Below are positions 42,273-54,268 of a stretch of DNA of 64,000 nucleotides, in pieces. The stretch is from the NCBI GenBank assembly GCA_024742765.1, contig JANSXT010000012.1:80689-144688 (forward strand), read 5' to 3'. The stretch's first letter is position 1. Every line of letters starts with the position of its first letter. Below the pieces are notes generated by a model. That model made no database searches, was not told the origin of the DNA, and saw only the letters and a program-made list of their open reading frames with translations. The DNA is from Phyllobacteriaceae bacterium. Its GTDB lineage: Bacteria; Pseudomonadota; Alphaproteobacteria; Rhizobiales; Rhizobiaceae. The translations under genes and the position numbers were made by a program.

Positions 42273-43855
42273 GCCGCGACCCCGTGATGCTTTTCGGGTT
42301 CGGCGCCGCCCATCAAAAGGCCGAGCTGTTCGCGGGTGACCGTGCGCGCATCGAGCGGTTCGGACATTTCGCCGTCATGGATGACCGCGATCCGGTCGCA
42401 CATCTCCAGAAGTTCATCGAGGTCCTGACTGATGACCAAGGCGCCGGCGCCGGCGGTTGCCGCATCCATCAGCGCCTGGCGGATGCGCGCCGCAGCCCCC
42501 GCATCGACGCCCCAGGTCGGCTGGTTGACGATGAAGAGCCGTGGCCGCCGGTCGAACTCGCGGCCCAGGATCAGCTTTTGCAGATTGCCGCCCGACAGGG
42601 TGCCCGCGTCCGGGTTTTCGCCCGACTTGCGCACATCCATCGCATCGACGACGCGGGAAAGCGTCCGCCCGAGCGCCGAGCGGCGCAACATTCCCAGACG
42701 CCCACCGGACTGGTAGGCGCTGGCATCCGATGCATGCCGGCTCAACAGGATGTTCTCGGTCAGCGGCATGGTGGCGACCGCCGCGTGGCCGAACCGCTCT
42801 TCGGGCGCGAACGCCGCGCCCAGCCGCCGCCGCCCGTTCGGGCCGAGCCGTCCCGCCGGCGTGCCACCGATGGTGACGGCATTGGGATTGTCCTGCAACT
42901 GCTCGCCGGACAGCGCCTCGAACAGTTCGGACTGGCCGTTGCCGGCCACGCCGGCAATGCCGAACACCTCGCCCGCATAGACGTTCATATGAATGGCGCG
43001 CAGCGGCGTTGAAAAAGGGCCGATTGGCGGCTGGTCGAGATTGTGGACGCCCAGCACGATGTCGCGCCCGGAATCATCGCCGGCCGGTGCATCATGGGTC
43101 CGCCGAACCGCCTGCACCTCCTCGCCGACCATCATCGCCGCAAGGCTTTTGGCCGTCTCTGTGCGCGGGTCGCATTGGGCCACCACCTTGCCGTGACGCA
43201 GCACCGTCGCCCGGTCGCACAGCCGTTTCACCTCGTCGAGCTTGTGCGAAATGTAGAGGATCGACTTGCCTTCGGCTTTGAGCTTGTCGAGCGTCTCGAA
43301 CAGCCGTTCGGCCTCCTGCGGCGTCAGAACCGATGTAGGTTCGTCGAGGATGATCAGGCTCGGTTCCTGCAGAAGGCAGCGGATGATCTCCACGCGCTGG
43401 CGTTCGCCGACCGACAGATCGCCGGCCAGAGCCTCGGGATTGAGCGTCAAGCCATAGACCTCGCCAAGCCGGCCCGCCTCGTCCGCCACCGTGGGCAGTG
43501 GCACATCGTCTTCCAGCGACAGGGCGATGTTCTCGGCGACGGTCAGTGAGTCGAACAGCGAAAAATGCTGAAAAACCATTCCGATGCCGAGATGTCTTGC
43601 AGCGGATGGATTGGGGATGGAAACCGGCTCGCCGTTCCAGACGATCCGGCCGCCATCGGGTTTGAGCGACCCGAACAGCATCTTGACGAGCGTCGACTTG
43701 CCGGCGCCGTTTTCGCCCAGAAGCGCATGGATTTCGCCGGCGAGAATATCGAAATCGACCGCATCGTTGGCGATGAGATCGCCAAACCGCTTGGTGATGC
43801 CCTCGACCAACAGAAGCGGCGTCGGGCCGGTTTTTTCGGACGCGCTGGCGGTCAT
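42269..43855 (-). CDS. BMP-type ABC ATPase with two nucleotide-binding domains
   Basis: 528 residues from ATG 43853-43855; the longer frame upstream crosses the divergent promoter region and is rejected. First NBD: GENGAGKSTL, then MVFQHFSLFD, signature LSVGERQRVEI and LIILDEPTSVLTPQE. Second NBD: GVAGNGQSELFEA as a degenerate Walker A, signature LSGGNLQKL, FIVNQPTWGVD as Walker B. This one-good-site layout is normal for the RbsA/YufO group. It drives the BMP-type importer encoded downstream. Confidence 0.94.
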   Translation of the reverse strand: MTASASEKTGPTPLLLVEGITKRFGDLIANDAVDFDILAGEIHALLGENGAGKSTLVKMLFGSLKPDGGRIVWNGEPVSIPNPSAARHLGIGMVFQHFSLFDSLTVAENIALSLEDDVPLPTVADEAGRLGEVYGLTLNPEALAGDLSVGERQRVEIIRCLLQEPSLIILDEPTSVLTPQEAERLFETLDKLKAEGKSILYISHKLDEVKRLCDRATVLRHGKVVAQCDPRTETAKSLAAMMVGEEVQAVRRTHDAPAGDDSGRDIVLGVHNLDQPPIGPFSTPLRAIHMNVYAGEVFGIAGVAGNGQSELFEALSGEQLQDNPNAVTIGGTPAGRLGPNGRRRLGAAFAPEERFGHAAVATMPLTENILLSRHASDASAYQSGGRLGMLRRSALGRTLSRVVDAMDVRKSGENPDAGTLSGGNLQKLILGREFDRRPRLFIVNQPTWGVDAGAAARIRQALMDAATAGAGALVISQDLDELLEMCDRIAVIHDGEMSEPLDARTVTREQLGLLMGGAEPEKHHGVAA

Positions 43856-44039
43856 CGTCCCCCGGTCGATCGGTTGCGCAGACAGGTGAGCGTAGGCGGC
43901 GACATGCGCCTTGTGCAACGCAAAAATTCCGTGGTGCCGGCTTTTCTCCCCACAATGTGGCGGCCCGTGCGGCAATTGGCGGCTGGACAGCACGGGCACC
44001 GCGCGCCAAATGGGCGGTGTTGCACACGAGGCATGCACC

Positions 44040-45275
44040 ATGACCAAACCTGCCGACATCGTCATTTCCGGCGCCGGGCCGACCGGCATGGCCGCCGCGC
44101 TGGAAGCGGCCGCCTGCGGCTACCGCACGGTGCTGGTTGCGCCGTCGGGCACGTTTCTGGACGATGATTCCCGCACAACCGCCCTGATGCAGCCGGCCAT
44201 TGCCATGCTGCGCGATTATGGCGTGTTCGACGATTGCGCGCCTGCCGCGGCCCCGCTCAAGGTGCTGCGCATGGTCGATGCGACCGGGCGCCTGTTTCGC
44301 GCACCGACGGTCAGCTTCCGCGCGGCCGAGGCGGGCTATGACCAGTTCGGCTTCAACATCCCGAACAAGGCGCTGAACGCGGCGCTCGAAACGGCCGTCA
44401 AGGCGCACGATCTGATCGAGACCGTCGATGCGATGGTGTCGGCGGTCGCGTTCAACGATGATGCGGCGTTCGTCACGCTCTCCAATGGCGAGACCTATGA
44501 AACCCGGCTTGTCGTCGGCGCCGATGGCGTTCATTCGCTGGTTCGACAGGCGGCCGATATCGGCCAGCGCACATGGTCCTATCCGCAGACGGCGGTGGTT
44601 GCCGCGTTCGACCATGAGCGCCATCATGAATTCATCTCGACCGAGTTCCACACGCCCGAAGGACCCTTCACCCAGGTTCCCCTGCCCGGCAATCGGTCGA
44701 GCCTTGTCTGGGTGATGCGGCCCGAGCGGGTCGAGATGGTCATGGCGATGGAACCGGACGCGCTGGCGCGGGCCATCGAAGATCATCTGCAATCGAGCCT
44801 TGGCAAAATCTCAAACGTCACCAAACCCCAGGGCTGGCCGCTGTCGAGCCTTGTCGCTCACACATTCGGCAAGCCGCGTGTGATGCTGATCGGGCAAGCC
44901 GCGCACGCCTTCCCGCCGATCGGCGCGCAGGGTCTCAATCTTGGGTTCCGCGATGTCGCCGATCTCGCCGGCGTTCTGGCCAAGGCGGGCGAAGACCCCG
45001 GCGCGGCAGCAGTCGCACGGCGCTACGACATGCGTCGCCGCGCCGATGTCTATATGCGCACCGGCGGCGTCGATGTGCTCAACCGCTCGCTTCTGACCGA
45101 TTTCCTGCCGGTGCAGATGGGCCGCGCGGCGTTCCTGTCGGTCTTGCGCAACATCAGCCCCCTGCGCGGGCTGGTGATGCGCGAGGGGATCGAGCCGGGC
45201 GGCGGTCTGAAGGCCATGGCCGGTCCGTTCCGGCGCAAGCGCTCCGATGTCAGAACAGATCCGGCGGCAGGATAG
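44040..45275 (+). CDS. UbiH/UbiF/VisC-family FAD monooxygenase
   Basis: 411 residues from ATG 44040. The FAD motifs are DIVISGAGPTGMAAALEA (N-terminal GxGxxG), LVVGADGVHSLVR (DG motif) and VMLIGQAAHAFPPIGAQGLN (GD-like motif plus the UbiH family AHxxPPIGAQG-type signature). Family members hydroxylate the ring of ubiquinone precursors. Other ubi genes are not adjacent, so assignment to UbiH, UbiF or UbiL is open. Its 3' end overlaps the convergent AEC transporter gene by 26 bp. Confidence 0.9.
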   Translation: MTKPADIVISGAGPTGMAAALEAAACGYRTVLVAPSGTFLDDDSRTTALMQPAIAMLRDYGVFDDCAPAAAPLKVLRMVDATGRLFRAPTVSFRAAEAGYDQFGFNIPNKALNAALETAVKAHDLIETVDAMVSAVAFNDDAAFVTLSNGETYETRLVVGADGVHSLVRQAADIGQRTWSYPQTAVVAAFDHERHHEFISTEFHTPEGPFTQVPLPGNRSSLVWVMRPERVEMVMAMEPDALARAIEDHLQSSLGKISNVTKPQGWPLSSLVAHTFGKPRVMLIGQAAHAFPPIGAQGLNLGFRDVADLAGVLAKAGEDPGAAAVARRYDMRRRADVYMRTGGVDVLNRSLLTDFLPVQMGRAAFLSVLRNISPLRGLVMREGIEPGGGLKAMAGPFRRKRSDVRTDPAAG

Positions 45276-46215
45276 CGTTCGTCATCAGATAGAGCAGCAG
45301 CGTCACCGTAGCGACCGAGCCCACCGTCGTCAGCAGCACCATGGCCGAGGCGCGCTCGACCCAGACGCCATATTGCTGGGCGATGACGAAGACGTTGGTC
45401 GCGCTCGGAAGCGCCGCCAGAAGCATCGCCGAATAGACCCAGACGGGCGGAAAATCGCCGATATACGAGACCAGCACATAGGCGATGATCGGATGGACGA
45501 TCAGCTTGATCGGCACGATGAACGCCGTCTCGGCTGGGATGCGCCGGAGCGGCCGCAGCGCCAGCGTCACGCCCATGGCGAACAGCGCGCAGGGCGCCGC
45601 CGCGCCGGCCAGATAGTCGAGCAGCGTCTGCGCCGCTGCCGGCGGGCGGAACCCGGCAATGGCGGCGGTGATGCCGACGATCGTCGCCAGGATGAAGGGA
45701 TGCAGGACAATGCGCTTTGCCACGTCGAGCGCCAGCTTCCAGGCCGGCGGACGGTCGGGCGAATCGTCGGCCAATGCCATCATCAGCGGCGCAATGACGA
45801 AGTGCAGCGTATTGTCGAAGCAAAAGACCAGCGCGACCGGCACGACGGCTGCTTCGCCGAACGCCAGCAGCGCCAGGCCCGGCCCCATATAGCCGATATT
45901 GCCATAGGCACCGGCGAGGCCCATCACCGTGCTCTCGTCCACCCGGCCGCGCGTCCGAAAGATGCCGATCACGAACATCAGCGCGAACACCGCGAATGTG
46001 GACAGCGTCGTGCCGACGATGAATCGCCATTGCGTCAGTTCCTCGACCGGCGTTTTGGCCAGAAGATTGAAGAACAGCGCCGGCAACGCGACATAAATGA
46101 TGAAGGTGTTCATCCAGCCGAGCGCTTCGAGCGGCTGGCGCGTCACGCGGGCGGTCACGAACCCCAGGGCAATCAGCCCGAAGAACGGCAGGACCAGGCC
46201 GAAGACGCTTGCCAT
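45250..46215 (-). CDS. AEC-family (auxin efflux carrier) transporter
   Basis: 321 residues with about ten spans in two five-span halves. YGNIGYMGPGLALLAFG is the conserved proline/glycine-containing crossing region, and LPSATNVFVIAQQYG in the second half is the mirror motif. Bacterial AEC proteins export malonate, malate or similar organic acids. It is divergent from hspQ. Confidence 0.9.
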   Translation of the reverse strand: MASVFGLVLPFFGLIALGFVTARVTRQPLEALGWMNTFIIYVALPALFFNLLAKTPVEELTQWRFIVGTTLSTFAVFALMFVIGIFRTRGRVDESTVMGLAGAYGNIGYMGPGLALLAFGEAAVVPVALVFCFDNTLHFVIAPLMMALADDSPDRPPAWKLALDVAKRIVLHPFILATIVGITAAIAGFRPPAAAQTLLDYLAGAAAPCALFAMGVTLALRPLRRIPAETAFIVPIKLIVHPIIAYVLVSYIGDFPPVWVYSAMLLAALPSATNVFVIAQQYGVWVERASAMVLLTTVGSVATVTLLLYLMTNAILPPDLF

Positions 46216-46294
46216 GATTTCCCCATGAAGGCCGGGCGCGCGCAGGATTGCCGCCGCCCTTGGGGTACCGGCTGGGCGCGCGGGCGGTCAAGGC

Positions 46295-46321
46295 CTTGAA
46301 ACCACCCGATTATCGCATCAA
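46295..46321 (+). promoter_or_regulatory. Candidate sigma-32 (RpoH) promoter of hspQ
   Basis: CTTGAAA at 46295-46301 is an exact heat-shock -35 element; 12 nt farther CGCATCAA (46314-46321) is a plausible but imperfect -10. Transcription would begin near 46327, almost at the first ATG (46331), which fits the in-frame ATG at 46352 better. Confidence 0.5.
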
Positions 46322-46330
46322 ATTAGGGCC

Positions 46331-46678
46331 ATGAGATATTCCGATGCAAAAATGGTCAGTGCACGGTTCGGCATCGGCGATGTCGTCCAGCACCGCATGT
46401 TCCCGTTTCGCGGGGTGATCTTCGACATCGACCCCGAATTCGACAACACCGAGGAATGGTACGAGGCGATCCCGGCCGAGATCCGGCCGCGCCGCGACCA
46501 GCCCTTCTATCACCTGCTCGCCGAGAACGAGGACACCGAATATGTGGCCTATGTCTCCGAGCAGAACCTGTTGCCGGACGAGACGGGCGAGCCGGTGCGG
46601 CACCCGCAGGTGGGCGACATGTTCGACTGGAGCGCCGATCACGGACGCTATGTCGTGCGCGATGTGATGGCCCACTGA
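46331..46678 (+). CDS. hspQ: Heat-shock protein HspQ
   Basis: 115 residues from ATG 46331; a second ATG at 46352 gives MVSARFGIGDVVQH and would match the length of E. coli HspQ better. Hallmarks are RFGIGDVVQHR, GVIFDIDPEFDNTEEWYEA, QPFYHLLAENEDTEYVAYVS and EQNLLPDE. HspQ binds hemimethylated oriC and is an adaptor/effector of Lon protease. A CTTGAAA element just upstream suggests heat-shock sigma control. Confidence 0.94.
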   Translation: MRYSDAKMVSARFGIGDVVQHRMFPFRGVIFDIDPEFDNTEEWYEAIPAEIRPRRDQPFYHLLAENEDTEYVAYVSEQNLLPDETGEPVRHPQVGDMFDWSADHGRYVVRDVMAH

Positions 46679-46694
46679 CCGGGGTGACCCCCGC

Positions 46695-47363
46695 CTAGTT
46701 CGGCTGTGCTTCCTGCGCGGTCTGGCGCATGGCCATGACCAGCGTTTCGGGGTCGTGCGCCCCGGTGACCGCCACCCGCCGGCCGAAGATGAAGCATGGC
46801 ACGCCCGTCACGCCGATCTGCGTGGCGCGGGCAGCTTCGGCCTGCGTTTCGGCGGCGTCGCGGTCGCTGGCAAGCCATTGGCGCACGTCGGTGCCATCCA
46901 TGCCCGCCTCGCCAGCGGCCTCCACCAGAACGCCATGATCGCCGACATTTTCGCCATGCAGGAAGAAGCGGGTGAACAATTGCTCGACGACAGCGCCCTG
47001 CATCGCCTCACCCACCTCGCCGGCCCAGCGGACGAGCCGGTGTGCATCGAGCGTGTTGGGCGAGACGGCGATGGCATCGAAGTTGAAATCAATCCCCTCG
47101 CCCGCGCCCGCCGCCTCGATCTGGCTGTAGATCTCCTGCGCCCGTTCGGGGCCGCCAAACTTGTTTTCCAGATAGGTCTTCCGGTCCATGCCGCCTGGCG
47201 GAATGGTCGCGTCGAGCTGATAGGGCCGCCAATGAACCATCAGATCGAACTCGCCATCGGCCAGTTCGGCGGCGCGCTCCAGCCGGCGCTTGCCGATGAA
47301 ACACCAGGGACACATGACGTCGGAAATGACATCGACGCTCATCGGTGTCGGCATATCGGCCAT
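46695..47363 (-). CDS. DsbA-family oxidoreductase, FrnE-like
   Basis: 222 residues from ATG 47361-47363. The thioredoxin-fold active site is CPWC (DVMCPWCFIGKRRLE, near residue 18), and GVTGVPCFIFGRRVAVTGA contains the cis-proline region. There is no signal peptide, as expected for cytoplasmic FrnE/YwbO-type disulfide isomerases or 2-hydroxychromene isomerase relatives. It follows the peptide-binding protein gene by 25 bp on the same strand and is probably co-transcribed. Confidence 0.92.
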   Translation of the reverse strand: MADMPTPMSVDVISDVMCPWCFIGKRRLERAAELADGEFDLMVHWRPYQLDATIPPGGMDRKTYLENKFGGPERAQEIYSQIEAAGAGEGIDFNFDAIAVSPNTLDAHRLVRWAGEVGEAMQGAVVEQLFTRFFLHGENVGDHGVLVEAAGEAGMDGTDVRQWLASDRDAAETQAEAARATQIGVTGVPCFIFGRRVAVTGAHDPETLVMAMRQTAQEAQPN

Positions 47364-47388
47364 TTTGGTCCTTTCCCGGGACGTCCGG

Positions 47389-49212
47389 TCACTCGGTCTT
47401 GGTCGACCACCAGACCGGCAATTGATAGCCATAGAGCGCAGGCTCGGATGGCTGATCGATATAGCTCCAATGGGCGACCCAGTTTTCGCCCAGATGATAG
47501 AGCGGCACGACATAGTGGCCCGAAATCAGGAGCCGGTCGAGCGCCCGAACCGCAGCGGCAAAATCCTCGCGCGCCCGTGCGTTGACGATGGCGGCGATCA
47601 TCGCGTCGATCGCCGGATCGGCGGCACCGGCATAGTTGAACGTGCCTTCGGGCTCGCGCGATTCCGAACCCCAGCGCCAGATTTGCTCGCCACCGGGTGA
47701 CAGGGATGATGACAGGCTGCCGGCCACCATATCGTAGTCCCAGGTCTGGCGGCGTTGCTGGAACTGCGCGTCATCGACGCCCCGCACGGAAATCTCGACG
47801 CCGACCAGTCCGGCGGTCGTCTGATAGGACAGCGCCATGCGTTCGATCTCGTTCTGCGAGGCGCCCGGCACCGTGCCAAGCAGGATCTCGAAGGAAAGCT
47901 GTTCGCCATCCTTCATCATCCGCCCGTCCTCGATCGCATAGCCGGCTTCGCCGAGCTTCTGGACGACGCGGCGGAGGATGACGCGGTCGCGGCCCGACCC
48001 GTCCGTGACGACCGGCGCATAGCTGCCATCCATCACCGATGGCTGCACTGCATCGGCGAACGGCGCGAGCAGGGCCTGTTCCCGCTCATCAGCCGGCCGG
48101 CCGAGCGCGGAAAGCTCCTCGGAATTCTGCCAGAACGAGCCGGTGCGCGTGTAGCGCCCGGAAAACAGGTTCGCATTGACCCATTCGAAATCGAACAGCA
48201 TGGCCAGCGCTTCGCGCACATTGCGGTCGGCGAAGACATCGCGGCGGGTGTTGAAGAAAAAGCCGAGCATGCGCTGCGGTCTTCCCGTTCCGAACGTCTG
48301 CTTGACGATGCGCCCGTCCGTCACCGCCGGAAAATCATAGGCCGTTTCCCATTTGATCGGATCGGTCTCGGGATAGATGTCGAAGACGCCCTTCTTGAAC
48401 GCCTCGAAGCGGGCGGTCGTGTCGCGGAAATATTCGACCGTGATGCGCTCATAATTGTCGAAGCCCTGCTTGGCCGGGATGTTCCGGCCCCAATAGTCGG
48501 GATTGCGGCGATAGGTGATGCGCGCGCCCGGCTCGACGTTTTCGACCAGATAGGGCCCGCTGCCGACGGGCGGCTCCAGCGTCGCGCCTTCGAAACTGTC
48601 GGTATCGGTGGCATGCGCCGGCAGCACCGGCGTCAGGGCGAGCAGCAGCGGAAACTCGCGGTCGGCCTGATCGTTGAGATGGAACTTCACCGATCGCTCG
48701 CCGGTCTTTTCGATCCGCTCGATCCGCGCCATGCGGCGGTTGAAGGGCGGGCGGCCTTTCTCGGTCAATATGTCGTAGGTGAAGATGACGTCCTCGGGCG
48801 TCACCGGCACGCCGTCCGACCAGCGCGCATCGGCGTTGAGCGTGAACTCGACCCATGTCCGCTCGGCGTCGGTCTCGATGGTTTCGGCCAGAAGGCCATA
48901 CATGGTGAAGGGCTCGTCGCGCGAGCGCACCATCAGCGATTCGAAGACCAGATTGCCGAATTCGGGATCCCAGATGCCCCGCGCCGTGGTCCGCATGGAT
49001 TTCAGAACGAACGGGTTCAGGCTGTCGAATGTGCCGACGACGCCATAGGTCACAACGCCGTCCTGCGGCGCATCGGGGTTTGCATAGGGGAAATGGGTGT
49101 AGTCGGCCGGCAGCGCCGGCTCGCCATGCATGGCGATCCCGTGCATCGGTTCGGCCCTGGCGACAGCCACAAGCGCCGCCAGGATCGCGGCGATCGTCAT
49201 CAAGCGTCTCAC
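47389..49212 (-). CDS. Oligopeptide-type ABC binding protein (YejA-like, SBP_bac_5)
   Basis: 607 residues if read from GTG 49210-49212, which has GGGAG about 10 nt upstream; an ATG four codons later is an alternative. The signal peptide ends near VAVARA-EP. Family features: HFPYANPDAPQDGVVTYGVVGTFDS cut by conserved NP, LAETIETDAERTWVEFTLN, GVPVTPEDVIFTYDIL, and PVGSGPYLVENVEPG. The opening GIAMHGEPALP matches YejA-type proteins that bind microcin C or peptides. Permease and ATPase genes are not adjacent, so it is an orphan binding protein. Confidence 0.92.
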   Translation of the reverse strand: MRRLMTIAAILAALVAVARAEPMHGIAMHGEPALPADYTHFPYANPDAPQDGVVTYGVVGTFDSLNPFVLKSMRTTARGIWDPEFGNLVFESLMVRSRDEPFTMYGLLAETIETDAERTWVEFTLNADARWSDGVPVTPEDVIFTYDILTEKGRPPFNRRMARIERIEKTGERSVKFHLNDQADREFPLLLALTPVLPAHATDTDSFEGATLEPPVGSGPYLVENVEPGARITYRRNPDYWGRNIPAKQGFDNYERITVEYFRDTTARFEAFKKGVFDIYPETDPIKWETAYDFPAVTDGRIVKQTFGTGRPQRMLGFFFNTRRDVFADRNVREALAMLFDFEWVNANLFSGRYTRTGSFWQNSEELSALGRPADEREQALLAPFADAVQPSVMDGSYAPVVTDGSGRDRVILRRVVQKLGEAGYAIEDGRMMKDGEQLSFEILLGTVPGASQNEIERMALSYQTTAGLVGVEISVRGVDDAQFQQRRQTWDYDMVAGSLSSSLSPGGEQIWRWGSESREPEGTFNYAGAADPAIDAMIAAIVNARAREDFAAAVRALDRLLISGHYVVPLYHLGENWVAHWSYIDQPSEPALYGYQLPVWWSTKTE

Positions 49213-49422
49213 AAGAGGGTTCTCCCTTGGCGATTCCGGGCCATGCTAGCATGCGGGCGCGACGATGAAACAGCCTGTGCGACAGGCGCGCGGGGGTGGA
49301 AACGCGGGGCAAGACTGTGTATCAGGCGCCACGCGGCAGGCGTCACGGTGCGGCCTCATTTCAGGGTCAGGGCTGCGGCCAGCCTTCTCAAGGACATTAA
49401 GCGACAGAGGACATTCATAACG

Positions 49423-50055
49423 ATGGGATCGAAATCCGCATCTCTGGCAGCAGCGTTCGGCGCCCTCGCAGTGACGGCGATGGCCGGCCAGGCGCAGGCA
49501 CAGAACGCTCCGCCCCAGAACCAGTGGTTCAAGGTCTGCACCAAGCAGGCCGACAATGACATTTGCAACGTGCAGAATGTGCGCACCGCGCAGACCGGCC
49601 AGCTTCTGACCGCCGTCAACCTGATCCAGATCACCGGCAAGCAGAACCGCGCCCTGTTCCAGATCGCCGTTCCGACGGGCCGCGTCATTCCGGCCGGCAT
49701 CGGCATGCAGATCGACGGCGGTGAAGCGCGCCGCATCCCCTATTCGATCTGCCTGCCCGACCGCTGCATCGCCGAAACGCCGCTGACCGAGGAACTGGTT
49801 GCCTCGCTCAAGGCCGGCGGCGGCATGACGCTGACCACGGTGAACTTCCAGAACCAGCCGAACCCGATCGAGGTGACGCTGCAGGGCTTTACCGCCGCCT
49901 TTGACGGCGACCCGATCCAGCAGTCGGAAGTCGAAGAACGCCAGCAGCAGCTTCAGGCCGAGATCGAACGCCGGCGCGAGGAATTCCAGGAGCGGCTGAA
50001 AGCCGAACAGGAACGGGCCAAGGAAGAGGGCGGAACGGAAGCGGCGACCGAATAG
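49423..50055 (+). CDS. Invasion-associated locus B (IalB) family protein
   Basis: 210 residues from ATG 49423. The signal peptide ends near AGQAQAQ-NA. The core WFKVCTKQADNDICNVQN, RALFQIAVPTGRVIPAGIGMQIDGG and IPYSICLPDRCIAETPL (paired cysteines) are the IalB signature. The C-terminal 45 residues form a charged Glu/Gln/Arg coiled coil (EERQQQLQAEIERRREEFQE). Periplasmic or envelope-linked; originally linked to erythrocyte invasion in Bartonella, but widespread in free-living relatives with unknown role. A MITE follows 43 bp after the stop. Confidence 0.93.
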   Translation: MGSKSASLAAAFGALAVTAMAGQAQAQNAPPQNQWFKVCTKQADNDICNVQNVRTAQTGQLLTAVNLIQITGKQNRALFQIAVPTGRVIPAGIGMQIDGGEARRIPYSICLPDRCIAETPLTEELVASLKAGGGMTLTTVNFQNQPNPIEVTLQGFTAAFDGDPIQQSEVEERQQQLQAEIERRREEFQERLKAEQERAKEEGGTEAATE

Positions 50056-50098
50056 GCCGCGCTCACATCCGCCGATCGATCAAGCCGCCGGTGCCTAG

Positions 50099-50360
50099 GG
50101 TCAGGACCCATTAATCTGGTTGAAATGGTCGTGGCGAATTTGTGCGGATGCACGGAGCAAGGCCGCAGGAAGTCTTCCGACTTTCAAGGGCTTGCGACAC
50201 AGCAGGCCGTACAAATCCGCCCGATCCGAAGGACGGCCGATATGGCTGCACCCTACCGCGTCAAAGCGCTCGACCGGGGAATAGGCCCCGCTCCTCGCGC
50301 TTTTCCTTGTATCGCTTGCCATCTCGACCGCCATTTCAAGCACATTAATGGGTCCTGACC
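50099..50360. mobile_element. 262-bp non-autonomous element (MITE) with CTAG duplication
   Basis: Perfect 17-bp terminal inverted repeats, GGTCAGGACCCATTAAT at 50099-50115 and ATTAATGGGTCCTGACC at 50344-50360, extend imperfectly to about 30 bp (both include TTGAAATGG inside). CTAG occurs directly at both borders (50095-50098, 50361-50364) as a target duplication. No transposase is encoded; the short frames inside are not credible genes. The CTAG target resembles the IS5-superfamily IS427 group, which may supply the transposase. It separates the convergent ialB-like and mfd genes. Confidence 0.88.
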
Positions 50361-50381
50361 CTAGCGCCGGCGGTTTTTCGT

Positions 50382-53888
<3,507 letters not shown>

Positions 53889-53891
53889 AGG

Positions 53892-54167
53892 TCAGGTCAG
53901 TTCGATCTTGTGGTGGGCGCATATCGCGCGGAACAGCGGCGTGTCCTGTTCGGCAGGCACCGGCCCCTCGCCCGTGAACCATTTGAAGAGGTCCCGGTCG
54001 AGGATTTCCATCAACGCTTCGAATGCGGCAAGCTCGTCCGCATCCATCTGCGCGACATGGGCATCGGCATAGCCGCCGAGCAGGATGTCCATCTCCTTCA
54101 TGCCGCGATGCCACGCGCGAAAACGCGCGCGGCGGCGGCGTGCATCAAGGGAATGGGGATCGGTCAT
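53892..54167 (-). CDS. sdhE: FAD assembly factor SdhE
   Basis: 91 residues. The family motif RGMKEMDILLGGYA (RGxxE) is near residue 21, and FKWFTGEGPVP is the second conserved block. SdhE helps attach FAD covalently to the flavoprotein subunit of succinate dehydrogenase. It lies between divergent recG (101 bp away) and mfd, the arrangement usual in rhizobia and relatives. Confidence 0.93.
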   Translation of the reverse strand: MTDPHSLDARRRRARFRAWHRGMKEMDILLGGYADAHVAQMDADELAAFEALMEILDRDLFKWFTGEGPVPAEQDTPLFRAICAHHKIELT

Positions 54168-54268
54168 GGCGCGCGAAAGTCCGGTTGGGCTGGTGTCGGG
54201 CGCATATAGCGAGCGGCGGCGATCATGTCAGCCTTGATCTTGCCTGGCGCGGCCAACATAAACCGGTG

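Noticed and set aside
50125..50358. 77-codon ORF inside the MITE
   Set aside because: The element is defined by its terminal repeats and frames are open on both strands by chance; no transposase motif is present.
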